Shown: piece by piece, positions 17,110 to 26,111 of the stretch
Position numbering within the stretch: the stretch's first letter is position 1
Layout of the letters: the number at the start of each line of letters is the position of its first letter
Source: Streptomyces liliiviolaceus
GTDB taxonomy: Bacteria > Actinomycetota > Actinomycetes > Streptomycetales > Streptomycetaceae
Length of the DNA: 64,000 bases
Reading direction: 5' to 3'
Assembly: GCF_018070025.1 (NCBI RefSeq)
Contig: NZ_JAGPYQ010000001.1
Coordinates: forward strand, 4,712,001 to 4,776,000
Translations under genes and position numbers: made by a program
The notes under the pieces: generated by a model
What the model was told of the DNA's origin: nothing
The model's input: only the letters and a program-made list of their open reading frames with translations
Databases searched by the model: none

Positions 17110-17877
17110 TCAGGAGACGCGGTGCACCTTGTGCTGGGCCGCCTGCGCCCGCGGGCGCACCACCAGCAGGTCTATGTTGACGTGCGAGGGCCGGGTCACC
17201 GCAAAGGCCACCACATCGGCGACGTCCCCGGCGACCAGCGGGAAGGGCACCCCCGCATAGACGGCATCGGCCTTCTCGCTGCTGCCGCGGTAGCGGTTGC
17301 GGGAGAACTCCTCGGTGTGCACCATGCCGGGTGCGATCTCAATGACCCGCAACGGCTGACCGCACGCCTCCAGGCGCAGTGTCTCCGCCAGCACGTGGGC
17401 TCCGTGCTTGGCGGCGCTGTAACCGCCGCCGCCCTCGTAATTGGTGAAGGAGGCGGTGGAGGTCAGCACGACGACCACGCCGTCGCCGCTGGCGACCAGC
17501 AGGGGCAGCAGCGACTGGGTCATGTGGAGAGCGCCGACGACGTTCACGTCGTACATGCGCTGCCAGTCGGCCGGATCGGCCTGGGCGATCTCCTCGGTCC
17601 CGTACGCGCCGCCCGCGATGTTGACCAGCACGTCGCAGGATTCGAGCTGTCCGGCGAACGCGGTCACGGCCTCGCGGTCGGTCACGTCGAGCGGATGGAC
17701 CTTCGCCGTCCCGCCGTCGGAGTGCACCTGCTTGGCAACGGCTTCCAGCCGGTCCGCTCTGCGCGCCGTGAGCACCACGGTGTAGCCCTGGCGGGCCAGT
17801 TCCCGCGCGGTGGCCGCGCCGATGCCGCTGCTTGCTCCGGTGATCACAGCCGTACGCGACTGAGTGGGCTCTGCCAT
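17110..17877 (-). CDS. Short-chain dehydrogenase/reductase
   Basis: 255 aa, ATG at 17877 with GGGGGA upstream. Classical SDR: TGASSGIG cofactor motif, NIAGGAYG, catalytic Ser in LTSTASF and YSAAK, then PGMVHTEEF. NADP preference is suggested by the Arg residues after the first beta-alpha unit (TARRADRL). It faces arsR across a short control region with two palindromes. A reductase for an aldehyde made by the nearby decarboxylase is possible but unproven. Confidence 0.88.
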   Translation of the reverse strand: MAEPTQSRTAVITGASSGIGAATARELARQGYTVVLTARRADRLEAVAKQVHSDGGTAKVHPLDVTDREAVTAFAGQLESCDVLVNIAGGAYGTEEIAQADPADWQRMYDVNVVGALHMTQSLLPLLVASGDGVVVVLTSTASFTNYEGGGGYSAAKHGAHVLAETLRLEACGQPLRVIEIAPGMVHTEEFSRNRYRGSSEKADAVYAGVPFPLVAGDVADVVAFAVTRPSHVNIDLLVVRPRAQAAQHKVHRVS

Positions 17878-17900
17878 CAAACGGTCCCCCACACCCTTGA

Positions 17901-17916
17901 TTAGACGGTTATCTAA
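17901..17916. promoter_or_regulatory. Palindrome TTAGA-N6-TCTAA upstream of the SDR gene
   Basis: Perfect 5-bp arms, 24 to 39 bp before the SDR start codon. The TAGAC/ATCTA symmetry looks like a TetR- or MarR-type operator; no such regulator is adjacent. Confidence 0.45.
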
Positions 17917-17936
17917 ACAGGTGATCTTGGCATCCT

Positions 17937-17953
17937 GTTGAACGAGTGTCAAC
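17937..17953. promoter_or_regulatory. ArsR operator candidate GTTGA-N7-TCAAC
   Basis: Perfect 5-bp arms, 8 nt before the arsR ATG at 17962. Half-sites TTGA/TCAA are typical of ArsR family operators, so this is probably the autoregulatory site; it would block translation start or promoter clearance. Confidence 0.5.
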
Positions 17954-17961
17954 ATAGACGC

Positions 17962-18333
17962 ATGTCGAAGCTTCAGGAGAAGGTGGCCGCGCTCCCGGCC
18001 GAGCGGTGCTGCCCAGCCCTGACCGAGAGGGAACTCACGGCGGAAGAGGCCGAACTCACCGCCGCCATGTTCAAAGCCCTGGGCGACCCGGTGCGGCTGC
18101 GCCTGTTCTCCAAGGTGGCTTCGCACCCGGACAGTGAGGCCTGCGTCTGCGACATCGCCGACGTCGGCGTCTCGCAGCCGACCGTCTCCCACCACCTGAA
18201 GAAGCTCAAGGAGGCAGGCCTGCTGACCTCCGAGCGGCGCGGAACGTGGGTCTACTACCGGGTCGAGCCGTCGGTGCTGGCCGCCATGGGGCATCTGCTG
18301 ACGCCGACGCCTGCGTCCGCCCAGGTGGCCTGA
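17962..18333 (+). CDS. ArsR family arsenic-responsive repressor
   Basis: 123 aa, ATG at 17962; an upstream in-frame TTG at 17938 lies inside the operator palindrome and is less likely. Winged helix with the ArsR metal motif ACVCDIADVG (Cys61, Cys63) followed by the recognition helix SQPTVSHHLKKL. A second pair, Cys16-Cys17 (ERCCPAL), sits in the N-terminal arm. It probably senses As(III)/Sb(III) and controls the SDR, itself and perhaps arsO and the PKS operon. Confidence 0.88.
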   Translation: MSKLQEKVAALPAERCCPALTERELTAEEAELTAAMFKALGDPVRLRLFSKVASHPDSEACVCDIADVGVSQPTVSHHLKKLKEAGLLTSERRGTWVYYRVEPSVLAAMGHLLTPTPASAQVA

Positions 18334-18506
18334 CTCTCCTCACCCGCCACCCCGGCAGTACCTGCAACCTCGGCGACCGGTGCCGCGCCTCGCAGACCCT
18401 TTCGCCGACGATCCGGCGCGTCATCCGCCGCGACTGTGCAATAGTTCGACAGCAGGCGCTGGGCGACTTGCCCTTCCAGTCGGGTCGAAGGTTTACCGTC
18501 GGCCGT

Positions 18507-19297
18507 ATGGCGACCTACCGCATCTCGCAGCTGGCCGAGCGCTCCGGTGTACCAGCGACGACGCTTCGCTACTACGAGGGCGCCGGTCTGCTGTCTGCAG
18601 ATCGGACTCCGGCCGGCTACCGGGTGTACGGCGAGGCGGCGGTCGAGCGGCTGGGGTTCATCGGTGCGGCCAAGCACCTGGGGCTGCGGCTGGAGGAGAT
18701 CGTCGAGCTGCTCGCGGTATGGGAGGCCGGTACCTGCAGTGAGGTGAAGGCCGATCTGCGACCGCGTATCTGTGCACGTCTGACCGACACCGAGGCCCGT
18801 GCCGCCGAGCTGGCCACGTTCACCGCCTCACTGCACACGGCCCTGGAACGCTTGGACGCACTGCCCGACCGCGCGAGCCCCTGTGATCCGCAATGCGGCT
18901 TCCTCTCGCCCGTGGCGTCCGGCAGCAGCCGTCCACCGGTGGATGTAGTGCTCTCTCCCAGTCGTCAGGCTGCCGAGTCCGAGGCTTGGCGCACGGCGCC
19001 GGTGGCCTGTTCCCTGACCGGCGAGGGCCTGGCCGAACGGACCGTGCAGTGGCGCGTGGCGGTCGACGGTGCCGTGCGGGCCGCGGTGCCGGACGGGCTG
19101 CGGTGCCGGACGGGCTGCGGCTGACGTTGCCCGTCGAGCGGACCTCGCGGATCGCGGAACTGGCCGCGGCCGAGCAGCAGTGCTGCGCGTTCTTCGACTT
19201 CCGTCTCCACCTCGACGGCCCTCAGCTGCACCTGGAGGTCCGTGCGTCCGCCGAGGGGACAGGCCTGCTCAACGACCTGTTCGGCACGGCCACCTGA
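18507..19297 (+). pseudogene. MerR family regulator, frameshifted by a 17-bp tandem duplication
   Basis: ATG at 18507. The N-terminus is a MerR winged helix (YRISQLAERSGVPATTLRYYE, AGYRVYGEAAVERL), then the dimerisation helix and a Cys-containing segment (SPCDPQCGF). At 19084-19117 a 17-base unit is duplicated, shifting the frame to a stop at 19124 (205 aa). Removing one copy restores a 257-aa protein continuing as [16 protein letters not shown] and [15 protein letters not shown], which ends at 19297. The original protein was probably metal- or drug-sensing; it precedes a YnfA-type membrane gene. The truncated form keeps the DNA-binding part and may still act. Confidence 0.75.
19084..19117. 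repeat. 17-bp perfect tandem duplication inside the merR-like gene
   Basis: Unit CGGTGCCGGACGGGCTG occurs twice head to tail (19084-19100 and 19101-19117) and continues for three more bases. A 17-base change is not a multiple of three, so it is the frameshift lesion. Confidence 0.9.
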
Positions 19298-19352
19298 CGG
19301 CGCTGCCTCTGCCAGGTCCTGTTCGTTTCCCCTGCTCCGGAAAGTCTCCGCC

Positions 19353-19688
19353 GTGCTCGTCGCCCGTTCCATCGCCCTGTTCGTCGTCGCCGCGCTGTTC
19401 GAGATCGGAGGCGCCTGGCTTATCTGGCAGGGCATCCGCGAGCACAAGGGCTGGATCTGGATCGGGGCCGGCGTCATCGCGCTCGGCCTGTACGGGGTGG
19501 TGGCCACCTTCCAGTCCGATGACAACTTCGGCCGGCTACTCGCCGCGTACGGTGGCATCTTCGTCGCCGGTTCGATCGCCTGGGGCATGGCCGCCGACGG
19601 CTACCGCCCCGACCGCTTCGACATCATCGGCGCACTGGTCTGCCTCGCCGGGATGGCGGTCATCATGTACTCCCCGCGCGGGCAGTGA
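19353..19688 (+). CDS. YnfA/UPF0060 family small membrane protein
   Basis: 111 aa, GTG at 19353 with a GGAAAG site. Four hydrophobic helices and the family pattern: [67 protein letters not shown]. Length is typical of the family. These are small-multidrug-resistance-like transporters of uncertain substrate. It follows the frameshifted MerR gene and may have been its target. Confidence 0.85.
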   Translation: MLVARSIALFVVAALFEIGGAWLIWQGIREHKGWIWIGAGVIALGLYGVVATFQSDDNFGRLLAAYGGIFVAGSIAWGMAADGYRPDRFDIIGALVCLAGMAVIMYSPRGQ

Positions 19689-19831
19689 CTCGCCGGGCGT
19701 CTCAGGCCGGGGCTGCGTACAGCGCGCCTAGGGCAGCGGTGAGAGTGCCGGGTGTGAACGATCGCGAAATGGGCTCTGGCCGCGATTTCGTGATGACAGC
19801 GATCATGGCGGGAGTCCCGACCGCCTGAGGG

Positions 19832-20296
19832 TCAGCGCCTGATCCTGGGGCGGCCGCTCTCCAATGCGTTCCGTGCCGCCTCCATGAAGGCGTAGCGATA
19901 TTCGCGCTTCGTGGGATTCTGTTCAGACGGAACGGTGTTGCGCATGTGGGTGTGTAGCACCTTGGTGTAGTCGTGGGCGGCCTGGGCTGTCTCGTGCGCA
20001 CAGGTCAACTCGACGGCTTTCTTCGCCAGCCACAGGCCGTGGAGCTTCTCGTCTGCAGGGTCCGTAGAAGTCGGGAGGCCAAGTCCTCGGCGGTCCAGTA
20101 TCAGCTCGATGCGTTGCGCGGCAGCGAGCAATCCTAAGATGGCTTCCTTGCACTCAGTGCGTGCCGCTTCCGTGCGCTGCCGCCGATCACGTTGCACCTC
20201 GACACGCGTCGCCAGGTACTGCCCTACAAGGGTCCCGGCAGTCCCGAGCAGAACACCGATCAGGGCGAGAACTGTGCCTTCTGTAACTCCATCCAT
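19832..20296 (-). CDS. Hypothetical protein with one N-terminal membrane segment
   Basis: 154 aa, ATG at 20296. A single hydrophobic helix (residues about 8-27, LALIGVLLGTAGTLVG) is followed by a long charged helix (RVEVQRDRRQRTEAARTE) and a soluble helical part. I recognise no domain. Membrane anchor plus helix is common in small Streptomyces proteins of unknown role. Flanked by ynfA and an ISL3 remnant. Confidence 0.6.
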   Translation of the reverse strand: MDGVTEGTVLALIGVLLGTAGTLVGQYLATRVEVQRDRRQRTEAARTECKEAILGLLAAAQRIELILDRRGLGLPTSTDPADEKLHGLWLAKKAVELTCAHETAQAAHDYTKVLHTHMRNTVPSEQNPTKREYRYAFMEAARNALESGRPRIRR

Positions 20297-20377
20297 GACA
20301 TACAGCCTGGTAGACGGCTGCTGTGCCACGGCGGGTTTTTTGAAAAGCCAGCCTCTGCTCAGGCTCAAGCTCAAGGG

Positions 20378-21190
20378 TCATGGTTGGGTGAGGATGCGGG
20401 TGCGGAAGAGTTCGAACGAGGCTCTGCCGTACATAGCCGGCTTGAGTGTCTTCACGCGGTTCACGTGTCCTTCGACGGCTCCGGAGCTCCAGGGCAGGGC
20501 CAGGCTGGCGGTCACTGCGTCGAGGTCCTGGCGGAGGAAGCCGGCGAAGCCCTTCATAGGCTTCGGTGCGTCCTGCTCGGCCTGCCGGGTCCACTCCAGG
20601 AGCAGGCATCCGCGCTGGTGACGGACCATGTCGGCGAACACCCGAGCGAGGTCGCAGAGCCGGGTGATGTCCGGGCAGGCGAGCCGGGCTTGAAAGAGCC
20701 GCTCGTCCTGGCTCTCGGTGAGCGTCTCCCAAGGCCGCATGATCCACGAGGTGATCTTCCGGGGGCTCGGGATATCGGCCCGGACCGGTTCAGCGGTGCC
20801 CGCGCGGAGGGCCGCGAGGTGTTTGCGGACGGCCTGGCGGCCGCCCCGATAGCCGCGGGCCCGGATCTCCAGGAAGAGCTGGGTGCCGCTGGCCTGGCCT
20901 TGGGCTTCGGTGAAGTGGGCGTTGAGGTATGCCTTGAACGGCTCCAGGACGCCGTTGGGGCGGCGTTCGCGAGCGGAGGCCAGCAGCTCGTCGAGACCGC
21001 AGACCCAGTCCACCTCCTCCGTTTCTTCCGCATCCACCCCGGTGTCGCGGTGAAGTAGGTGCAGACCGCGCACCCGGACAAGGCCCTTCCACCAATCCGC
21101 TGACCAGGCGACACCACCCGCCGCCTGCTCACGGCGGGAGGCGTCGATCACTTCCTCGACCTGGGTGCCTGCCGGAGCCGATGCTTACTC
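20378..21190 (-). pseudogene. ISL3 family transposase, C-terminal part only
   Basis: The frame ending at 20378 encodes the C-terminal half of an ISL3 transposase, including the characteristic PWSSGAVEGHVNRVKTLK and MYGRASFELFRTRIL. The zinc-finger/helix-turn-helix N-terminus and the first catalytic region are missing; recognisable coding stops near 21190. No second terminal repeat is seen, so this is a truncated, non-mobile copy. A GGCTTTTCAAAAAAC sequence (minus strand) at 20338-20352 may be the surviving end. Confidence 0.72.
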
Positions 21191-21357
21191 CCGCCCGATA
21201 CCACCCTCCACCCCGGGGAACGCGGCCAAACCGAAGTTCTGGACAGGGTTCGAGGTTGTCCGTTGTCCGCGGAGCGGGAGCTCCTCGGTTCTGGTGCTGA
21301 CCACTCTGCAGGCATCATCCTGAAGGAGCTGACCCAGGGCGTCGCCAGGAGGCACAA

Positions 21358-21879
21358 ATGGACAGAGAGCTCGTCCATGCAGAACTGCGGCAGGCCAGTG
21401 CCACGTTCCACCAGCTTCTGGAGTCGGCCACGGCCGAGGACTTGCACCGCCAGAGCGAAGGAACTCGTTGGACCAACGAACAGTTGCTCTATCACATGGT
21501 GTTCGGCTACATGGTCGTGCGGGCCTTGCTGCCGATGGTGCGTCTGTTCGGCCGTCTACCGCCGGGCGCAAGTCGCGCGTGGGCACGCGTGCTGAACGCT
21601 GCCACCCGCCCCTTCGACGTGATCAACTACCTTGGTGCCGTGGGCGGTGCAAAGGTCTACGGTCATCGGCATATGGGAGCGAAGCTCGACCGGACCCTCG
21701 CCGCCCTGCACCGCCGTCTGGACGCCGAACCGGAGGGGCGGTTGGCCCGGACGATGGGATTTCCCAGGCAGTGGGATCCGTTCTTCAAGGACGTGATGAC
21801 TCTCGAAGATGTGTACCGCTTCCCGACCCAGCACTTCGACTTCCATCGCGCCCAGCTCACCGTGAAGGCCCGGGGGTGA
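21358..21879 (+). CDS. DinB-like superfamily protein
   Basis: 173 aa, ATG at 21358 with AGGAGG at 21347-21352. Four-helix-bundle pattern of the DinB_2 group: LLESATAEDLHRQSEGTRWTNEQLLYHMVFGY near the start with the first metal-ligand His, and a C-terminal FPTQHFDFHRAQL. Members are metal-binding, often thiol-dependent (mycothiol, bacillithiol) transferases or uncharacterised stress proteins. Monocistronic, next to the ISL3 fragment. Confidence 0.75.
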   Translation: MDRELVHAELRQASATFHQLLESATAEDLHRQSEGTRWTNEQLLYHMVFGYMVVRALLPMVRLFGRLPPGASRAWARVLNAATRPFDVINYLGAVGGAKVYGHRHMGAKLDRTLAALHRRLDAEPEGRLARTMGFPRQWDPFFKDVMTLEDVYRFPTQHFDFHRAQLTVKARG

Positions 21880-22191
21880 CGTGCACGCCGTGCCCCGGTG
21901 ACTACGGCAACTACCTTGCGCGTGCCTCGTTCCGAAGATCACCGAGGATGCGGCGGGTGCTGCCCATCTCACCTGGCTGAGCAGTCGTCCATGAGAGCGA
22001 CGGCGCCGAGTGCACCAAGGGGCTTTCAAGACACACGCCCAGCTATCACTCATTTGATGAGTTTCGCCTGGTGAGGGCGCTAATACGCCTGTCGGGCCCC
22101 CTAGCGTTTCAATGTCACGATTCGTATTGCCGGGTGTCTGGACGGTGATGCGCATTTCGTGTTTCTGGCATGCGTCGAACAAGGAGGCGTA
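21880..22191. other. Intergenic region without recognisable gene
   Basis: 312 bases between the DinB-like gene and a decayed open frame. No coding pattern with a ribosome site on either strand, no RNA gene seen. A well-formed AGGAGG at 22182-22187 belongs to the decayed frame that follows. Confidence 0.5.
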
Positions 22192-22540
22192 ATGCCGATT
22201 GTTATCGCGGGTGTTGGCGCGACCACACCCGGCCAGGGGTGGAAGCCACACGCCCAGGGTGAGGGCATCTTCATCACCGTCGACACGACATCGGCCGGGT
22301 TCAACTAAACACTCAAGCTGCCTATCTACATCATCCCGCTCGGCGGTACGGCTACACGCTGAACCGTCACCGGCTCCTCCGCGATCTACCATCCATCGCT
22401 CACCCAGTTTCGAGGTGTGCCTCAAGAAGATCGGACGCGATGGACCTCTGACGGTCACGGGAGCGCAGCAGTACGGCTTCCGCATCAACGGGTACGGCGC
22501 TCAGTACCTCTGCCGCCTGCCCGGTCGGCTCGGCCTCGTG
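22192..22540 (+). pseudogene. Decayed gene of a small conserved streptomycete protein
   Basis: ATG at 22192 with AGGAGG 5 nt upstream opens a frame (GQGWKPHAQGEGIFITVDTTSAGFN) that hits TAA at 22306. The theme continues in other frames: LPIYIIPLGG, then VTGSSAIYHP, then LTVTGAQQYGFRING. Together this resembles a repeat module (GIYVDVDTS...P.YVTSLGG...GSSAIYNPTPTGFRVY...) that I recall from uncharacterised, possibly secreted, actinobacterial proteins. At least one stop and two frameshifts are needed to join the pieces. Family assignment is from memory only. Confidence 0.45.
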
Positions 22541-22704
22541 CGGCAAGAACCTGAACCAAAGCGTCTGGCTGGGCGGGCGGGGCGCGTGCTCGCGGCGGAA
22601 TGCCCGGTCACGCACCCCGCGTCGGCTGGCGTACGACCAAGGGGCAGCCGGGTCCGCCGCGGTGAGGGTGTGGTTCCTGTTCCCCGCTGAGGGCTGTGTC
22701 CCTC

Positions 22705-23751
22705 TTACCGGTTCAGGACCTGCTCGACCGTGTCAGCGACCTGCTCGGCCTGGATGTCGCGGCCCTTCTCATTGGGGTGCAGATACCACGGGAGCTTCTG
22801 GCCGAGGTCGATCTGAGAGGACTCCAGCAGGCCGCCGACGCCCCGATCGGCGCCGTCGCACGCCGTGTTGCCGCCGGTCTGGTCGTAGAGGTTCACGAAA
22901 TCGGCGCCGCCATCGATGTCGGCGGCAACCTTCTTCATCGTGTCGTCCAGCCGCTTCTGGACCTGCTCCAGGACCGGCAGGGCGTCCTGCGGGATGTCAG
23001 CGAACGGCAGTTCCGTCTGGCCGGGTGCCGGGGTCAGGCACTGTGCGGTGTCCGCGGGCACGAGCCGGGGGTAGCCGACCAGGACGCGCTTGGCGTCGGG
23101 AGAGAAGTACCCGATGCGTTCGAGCAGCTCCTCCAGGTCCCATCCGACCCGCTCGAACCGGTCGTCCAGCCACTGCTTTCCGTCCCCGGACGTGAAGAAC
23201 TCGCCGCACTTGGCGGCCGGTACGTCCTCGTCCACCGGCGTTCCCGGGAGCAGTGTCCCCTCCTCGCCGCGGAGCTTGTCGGAACACTGCTTCAGGATGC
23301 GACTGAAGCCCACCGTGTTGCCGCCCATGCTGCCCACGGCCAGCTGAGTGTCGGGCTTGAGCGCGTCCTGCTGCGCAGGGAGATCGCCGAGGCCGAAGGG
23401 CAGTTCCTGCTTCTCCCAGAAGTGATGGGTGAGCGCGCCACCACAGGAAACGTCCGACTGGACATCGAGCGTGACACCCCTGTCCGCGAGGCGCCGAGCG
23501 GCGACGGCCGGATAGTTCTCCTTCGCCTGGAAGCAGAAGAACCTTGCTTCACCTTCGTGGTTCACGGGAGCGATGCCGTAGTTGGCGGTGTAGGAATCAC
23601 CGAAGAAGACCGTAGGTACCGGGTCAGCGGGCGCCGCGCCGGCGCTGGCCGCCGGGGCGGCGAGCGCCAGGCAGCTGCCCAGCACGAGAGCCGCGGCGGC
23701 CAGCCGCCGTGCCACTGGAATTTTCGTCGTCTTGCACATGGCCGAGGACAT
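22705..23751 (-). CDS. Secreted SGNH/GDSL-type hydrolase
   Basis: 348 aa, ATG at 23751 with AAAGGG eight bases upstream. N-terminal signal peptide: KTTKIPVARR, hydrophobic core, cleavage after APAASAGA. Block I GDSYTANYG gives nucleophile Ser53; SMGGNTVGF carries the oxyanion Asn; the C-terminal HPNEKG carries the catalytic His. Six or more Cys suggest disulfides, as in streptomycete extracellular lipases and esterases. Substrate unknown. No obvious operon partners. Confidence 0.9.
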   Translation of the reverse strand: MSSAMCKTTKIPVARRLAAAALVLGSCLALAAPAASAGAAPADPVPTVFFGDSYTANYGIAPVNHEGEARFFCFQAKENYPAVAARRLADRGVTLDVQSDVSCGGALTHHFWEKQELPFGLGDLPAQQDALKPDTQLAVGSMGGNTVGFSRILKQCSDKLRGEEGTLLPGTPVDEDVPAAKCGEFFTSGDGKQWLDDRFERVGWDLEELLERIGYFSPDAKRVLVGYPRLVPADTAQCLTPAPGQTELPFADIPQDALPVLEQVQKRLDDTMKKVAADIDGGADFVNLYDQTGGNTACDGADRGVGGLLESSQIDLGQKLPWYLHPNEKGRDIQAEQVADTVEQVLNR

Positions 23752-24435
23752 GCCTGTGCCCTTTCATCAAGGCTCACGAGGAGGTGCGAACGAGCCGGAA
23801 CTCTCCGTATTCACTCATTAACGGAACGCAATGTTCCAGTTGGTGTGAATCAAACCGGATGTTCTTGGACAGGCCCTCGTTCGTGCCTGTCTGACCTGCT
23901 CAGCCGGGGTGCTGGGGAGGTGCGGCAGAGCAGCCCCGAGGGGGTCATGACCCGAAAGAGGAGGAGCCTGCCCATCCGCCGCGCGGACCCAGCGGCGCAG
24001 CCGTGCGCCGAAGGGGCGAAGGCGCCTGGCACGCATCGGCTCTGCCGCACAGAGGAGCAACCATCGAAAATGAGTTTCGTGGCCGACGGGGTCGCCTCTG
24101 CGGACGTGGCCGAAAGACTGTCCGAGACGTGGGCTTCGGTCGGCAATTTACAGATGGGGAATCTCAGGGAGCAGGTCTGTCCCACTCCAGAGCGCCAGGC
24201 GATGACCTGCGGCGGGTCTGCGTTCGCGACATGACGCACAGCAGGGTGGAAGGCGACATCGAGACCAGGCGACTTCCCCCCGCCGTTCGTCCCGAATATC
24301 TAGGCCACTCGTCGACCTGAGGATGGGTGGCCTAGATCCCTGGATCACAAACAGCTTCCGATGTAACCACCGACCAGTTCAGCTGCTCCGCAGGCCCCGC
24401 CCCGCAACCAGGCGGGCCCGTGCCCGCACGCGTCG
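23752..24435. other. 684-base region without a supported gene
   Basis: It separates the lipase-like gene from the TauE/SafE gene. A 54-codon plus-strand frame at 24070-24234 has a plausible but distant GAGGAG and no recognisable domain. Open frames on the minus strand lack ribosome sites. I see no RNA gene or repeat. Confidence 0.4.
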
Positions 24436-25251
24436 TCAGTCGTGCCGAGCAAGTTTGACCGCGGACACGAGCAAGATCACGGACAGCGCGGGGATGAGCA
24501 TCAACTCCGGGAACACCCCGAGCAGCAGCCCACCCAAGGTGGCTCCGACGATCGAGCCCGCGATCATGACCAGGGCGAAACGACGGTTGGCGCCCAGCAC
24601 GGCAAAGCTGCCGTCACGACTGTAGCGAGCGAACGCCACCAGCATCGTCGGCAATGACACCAGCAGGGAGAGACTGCCCGCGGTCTTGATGCCCAGGTCG
24701 AACAGCAGCACGATCGTCGGGATCAACAGCTCCCCGCCGGCTACGCCCATGATCGCAGCGACCACTCCGATGCCGAACCCCGCCATCACTCCGATCGGCA
24801 CCTGTGCCCACATGGGCAGGTCGAGGGTTCCCATCGTGGAGAAGTGCGTGAACAGCAGGGCCGCGGCCATCAGGACCATCAGCGCGGCCAGCACCTTGTA
24901 CAGGGTGGAGGAGCGCATCCGCACCGCCCACGATGCTCCGGCCCAGGCGCCCAGCAGACTTCCGGCGAGCAGGTTAACCGCGACGGCCCAGTGCGTGGCA
25001 AGCTCGGGAGCAGATACGGCTGCCAGGCGGGCGGGCAGCGCGGCCAGGACCACCATCAGGCTCATTGCCTTGTTCAGGATGACGGCGGAGAGCGCGGCGA
25101 ACCCGAACAGGCTGATCAGCAGTGGTAGACGGAACTCCGCACCGCCCAGCCCGATCATCCCGCCCAGGACGCCGATGGCGGCCCCGGCACCGAACACCAC
25201 GGGCAGGGAACGCGCCGAAGGCAGCGGCACGAGGGTCTGGTCGGTGGTCAT
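24436..25251 (-). CDS. TauE/SafE family membrane permease
   Basis: 271 aa if started at ATG 25251, which has GAGGA about nine bases upstream; an ATG at 25260 has the site too close. Eight or so membrane helices with the family repeat: AAIGVLGGMIGLGGAEFRLP in the first half and GIGVVAAIMGVAGGELLIP in the second. Family members export sulfite or organosulfonates or move other small anions; such genes are frequent in metal and arsenic islands. Substrate not deducible. Confidence 0.88.
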   Translation of the reverse strand: MTTDQTLVPLPSARSLPVVFGAGAAIGVLGGMIGLGGAEFRLPLLISLFGFAALSAVILNKAMSLMVVLAALPARLAAVSAPELATHWAVAVNLLAGSLLGAWAGASWAVRMRSSTLYKVLAALMVLMAAALLFTHFSTMGTLDLPMWAQVPIGVMAGFGIGVVAAIMGVAGGELLIPTIVLLFDLGIKTAGSLSLLVSLPTMLVAFARYSRDGSFAVLGANRRFALVMIAGSIVGATLGGLLLGVFPELMLIPALSVILLVSAVKLARHD

Positions 25252-25390
25252 GACGGGCATCCTCGCTGGTCGCGATGTCTGTCCGCTACGGAATGCCCTT
25301 CCCTTCGAAGGAATGCACCGGGCGCTTCCTCAGATTTCGTCCGGATCTCCGAGCACGGGCATCGACGTGCTGTGCATTCCCGTGGGGCGG

Positions 25391-26110
25391 TCAGCTGCAA
25401 CAGTCGCAGCCGGGGCGGCAGCCGCATGCATCCGCCTCCTCGTCTGCGGACTGCGCGGGCACGCCGACGGGAGCGCAACAGCCCTTGCCCTGCCAGGCGT
25501 CGCGGCCTTCCTTGATTGCGATGGCGGCGATGACGAGGGCGGCGATCGGGTCGGCCCAGGCCCAGCCAAACGTGGCGTTGAGGACCAGGCCGGCCAGGAG
25601 TACAGCGGACAGGTAGGTGCACAACAGCGTCTGCTTGGAGTCGGCGACCGCACTGGCGGAGCCGAGTTCGCGGCCGGCCGTGCGCTGAGCGGCGGACAGG
25701 AAGGGCATGACCGCGAGCGAGAACGCGGCGATCACGATGCCGAGGACGGACGGTTCGGCATCTCCCGTCCCGACGAGGGCACGGACGGCGTCGATGCCGA
25801 CGTACGCGGCGAGAGCAAAGAACGACACCGAAATGATCCGCAGCGTCCGCCTCTCCCGGGCCTGGCGCACTGTGTGCTCGCGGGCGGAGAACTGCCAGGC
25901 GACTGCTGTGGCTGAGGAGACCTCGATGACCGAGTCCAGGCCGAAGCCGATCAGAGCCGTTGAGGAGGCGAGCGTTCCGGCGGTGATGGCGACGACCGCC
26001 TCGATGACGTTGTAGGTGATGGTCACTGCGACCAGCAGCCGTACCCGGCGGGCCAGTGCGTCGCGGCGGGCCGGGGACGGGCCGATACCGAGGGATATCT
26101 CGGCGGTCAT
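25391..26110 (-). CDS. Cation diffusion facilitator-like transporter with a Cys-rich tail
   Basis: 239 aa, ATG at 26110, one base after the repressor stop. Transmembrane core of the CDF family: ITYNVIEAVVAITAGTLASSTALIGFGLDSVIE, then ASAVADSKQTLLCTYLSAVLLAGL and DPIAALVIAAIA. The usual soluble C-terminal domain is absent; instead the protein ends in a Cys-rich tail with eight Cys (GCCAP, ACGCRPGCDCCS). With a CmtR-type repressor in front, export of Cd, Pb or Zn is likely; the tail may bind metal at the cytoplasmic mouth. Confidence 0.82.
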   Translation of the reverse strand: MTAEISLGIGPSPARRDALARRVRLLVAVTITYNVIEAVVAITAGTLASSTALIGFGLDSVIEVSSATAVAWQFSAREHTVRQARERRTLRIISVSFFALAAYVGIDAVRALVGTGDAEPSVLGIVIAAFSLAVMPFLSAAQRTAGRELGSASAVADSKQTLLCTYLSAVLLAGLVLNATFGWAWADPIAALVIAAIAIKEGRDAWQGKGCCAPVGVPAQSADEEADACGCRPGCDCCS

Positions 26111-26111
26111 C

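Noticed and set aside
22696..24234. 512-aa plus-strand open frame
   Set aside because: It covers the minus-strand SGNH hydrolase in mirror; signal peptide and GDS/GGN/HP motifs are on the minus strand.
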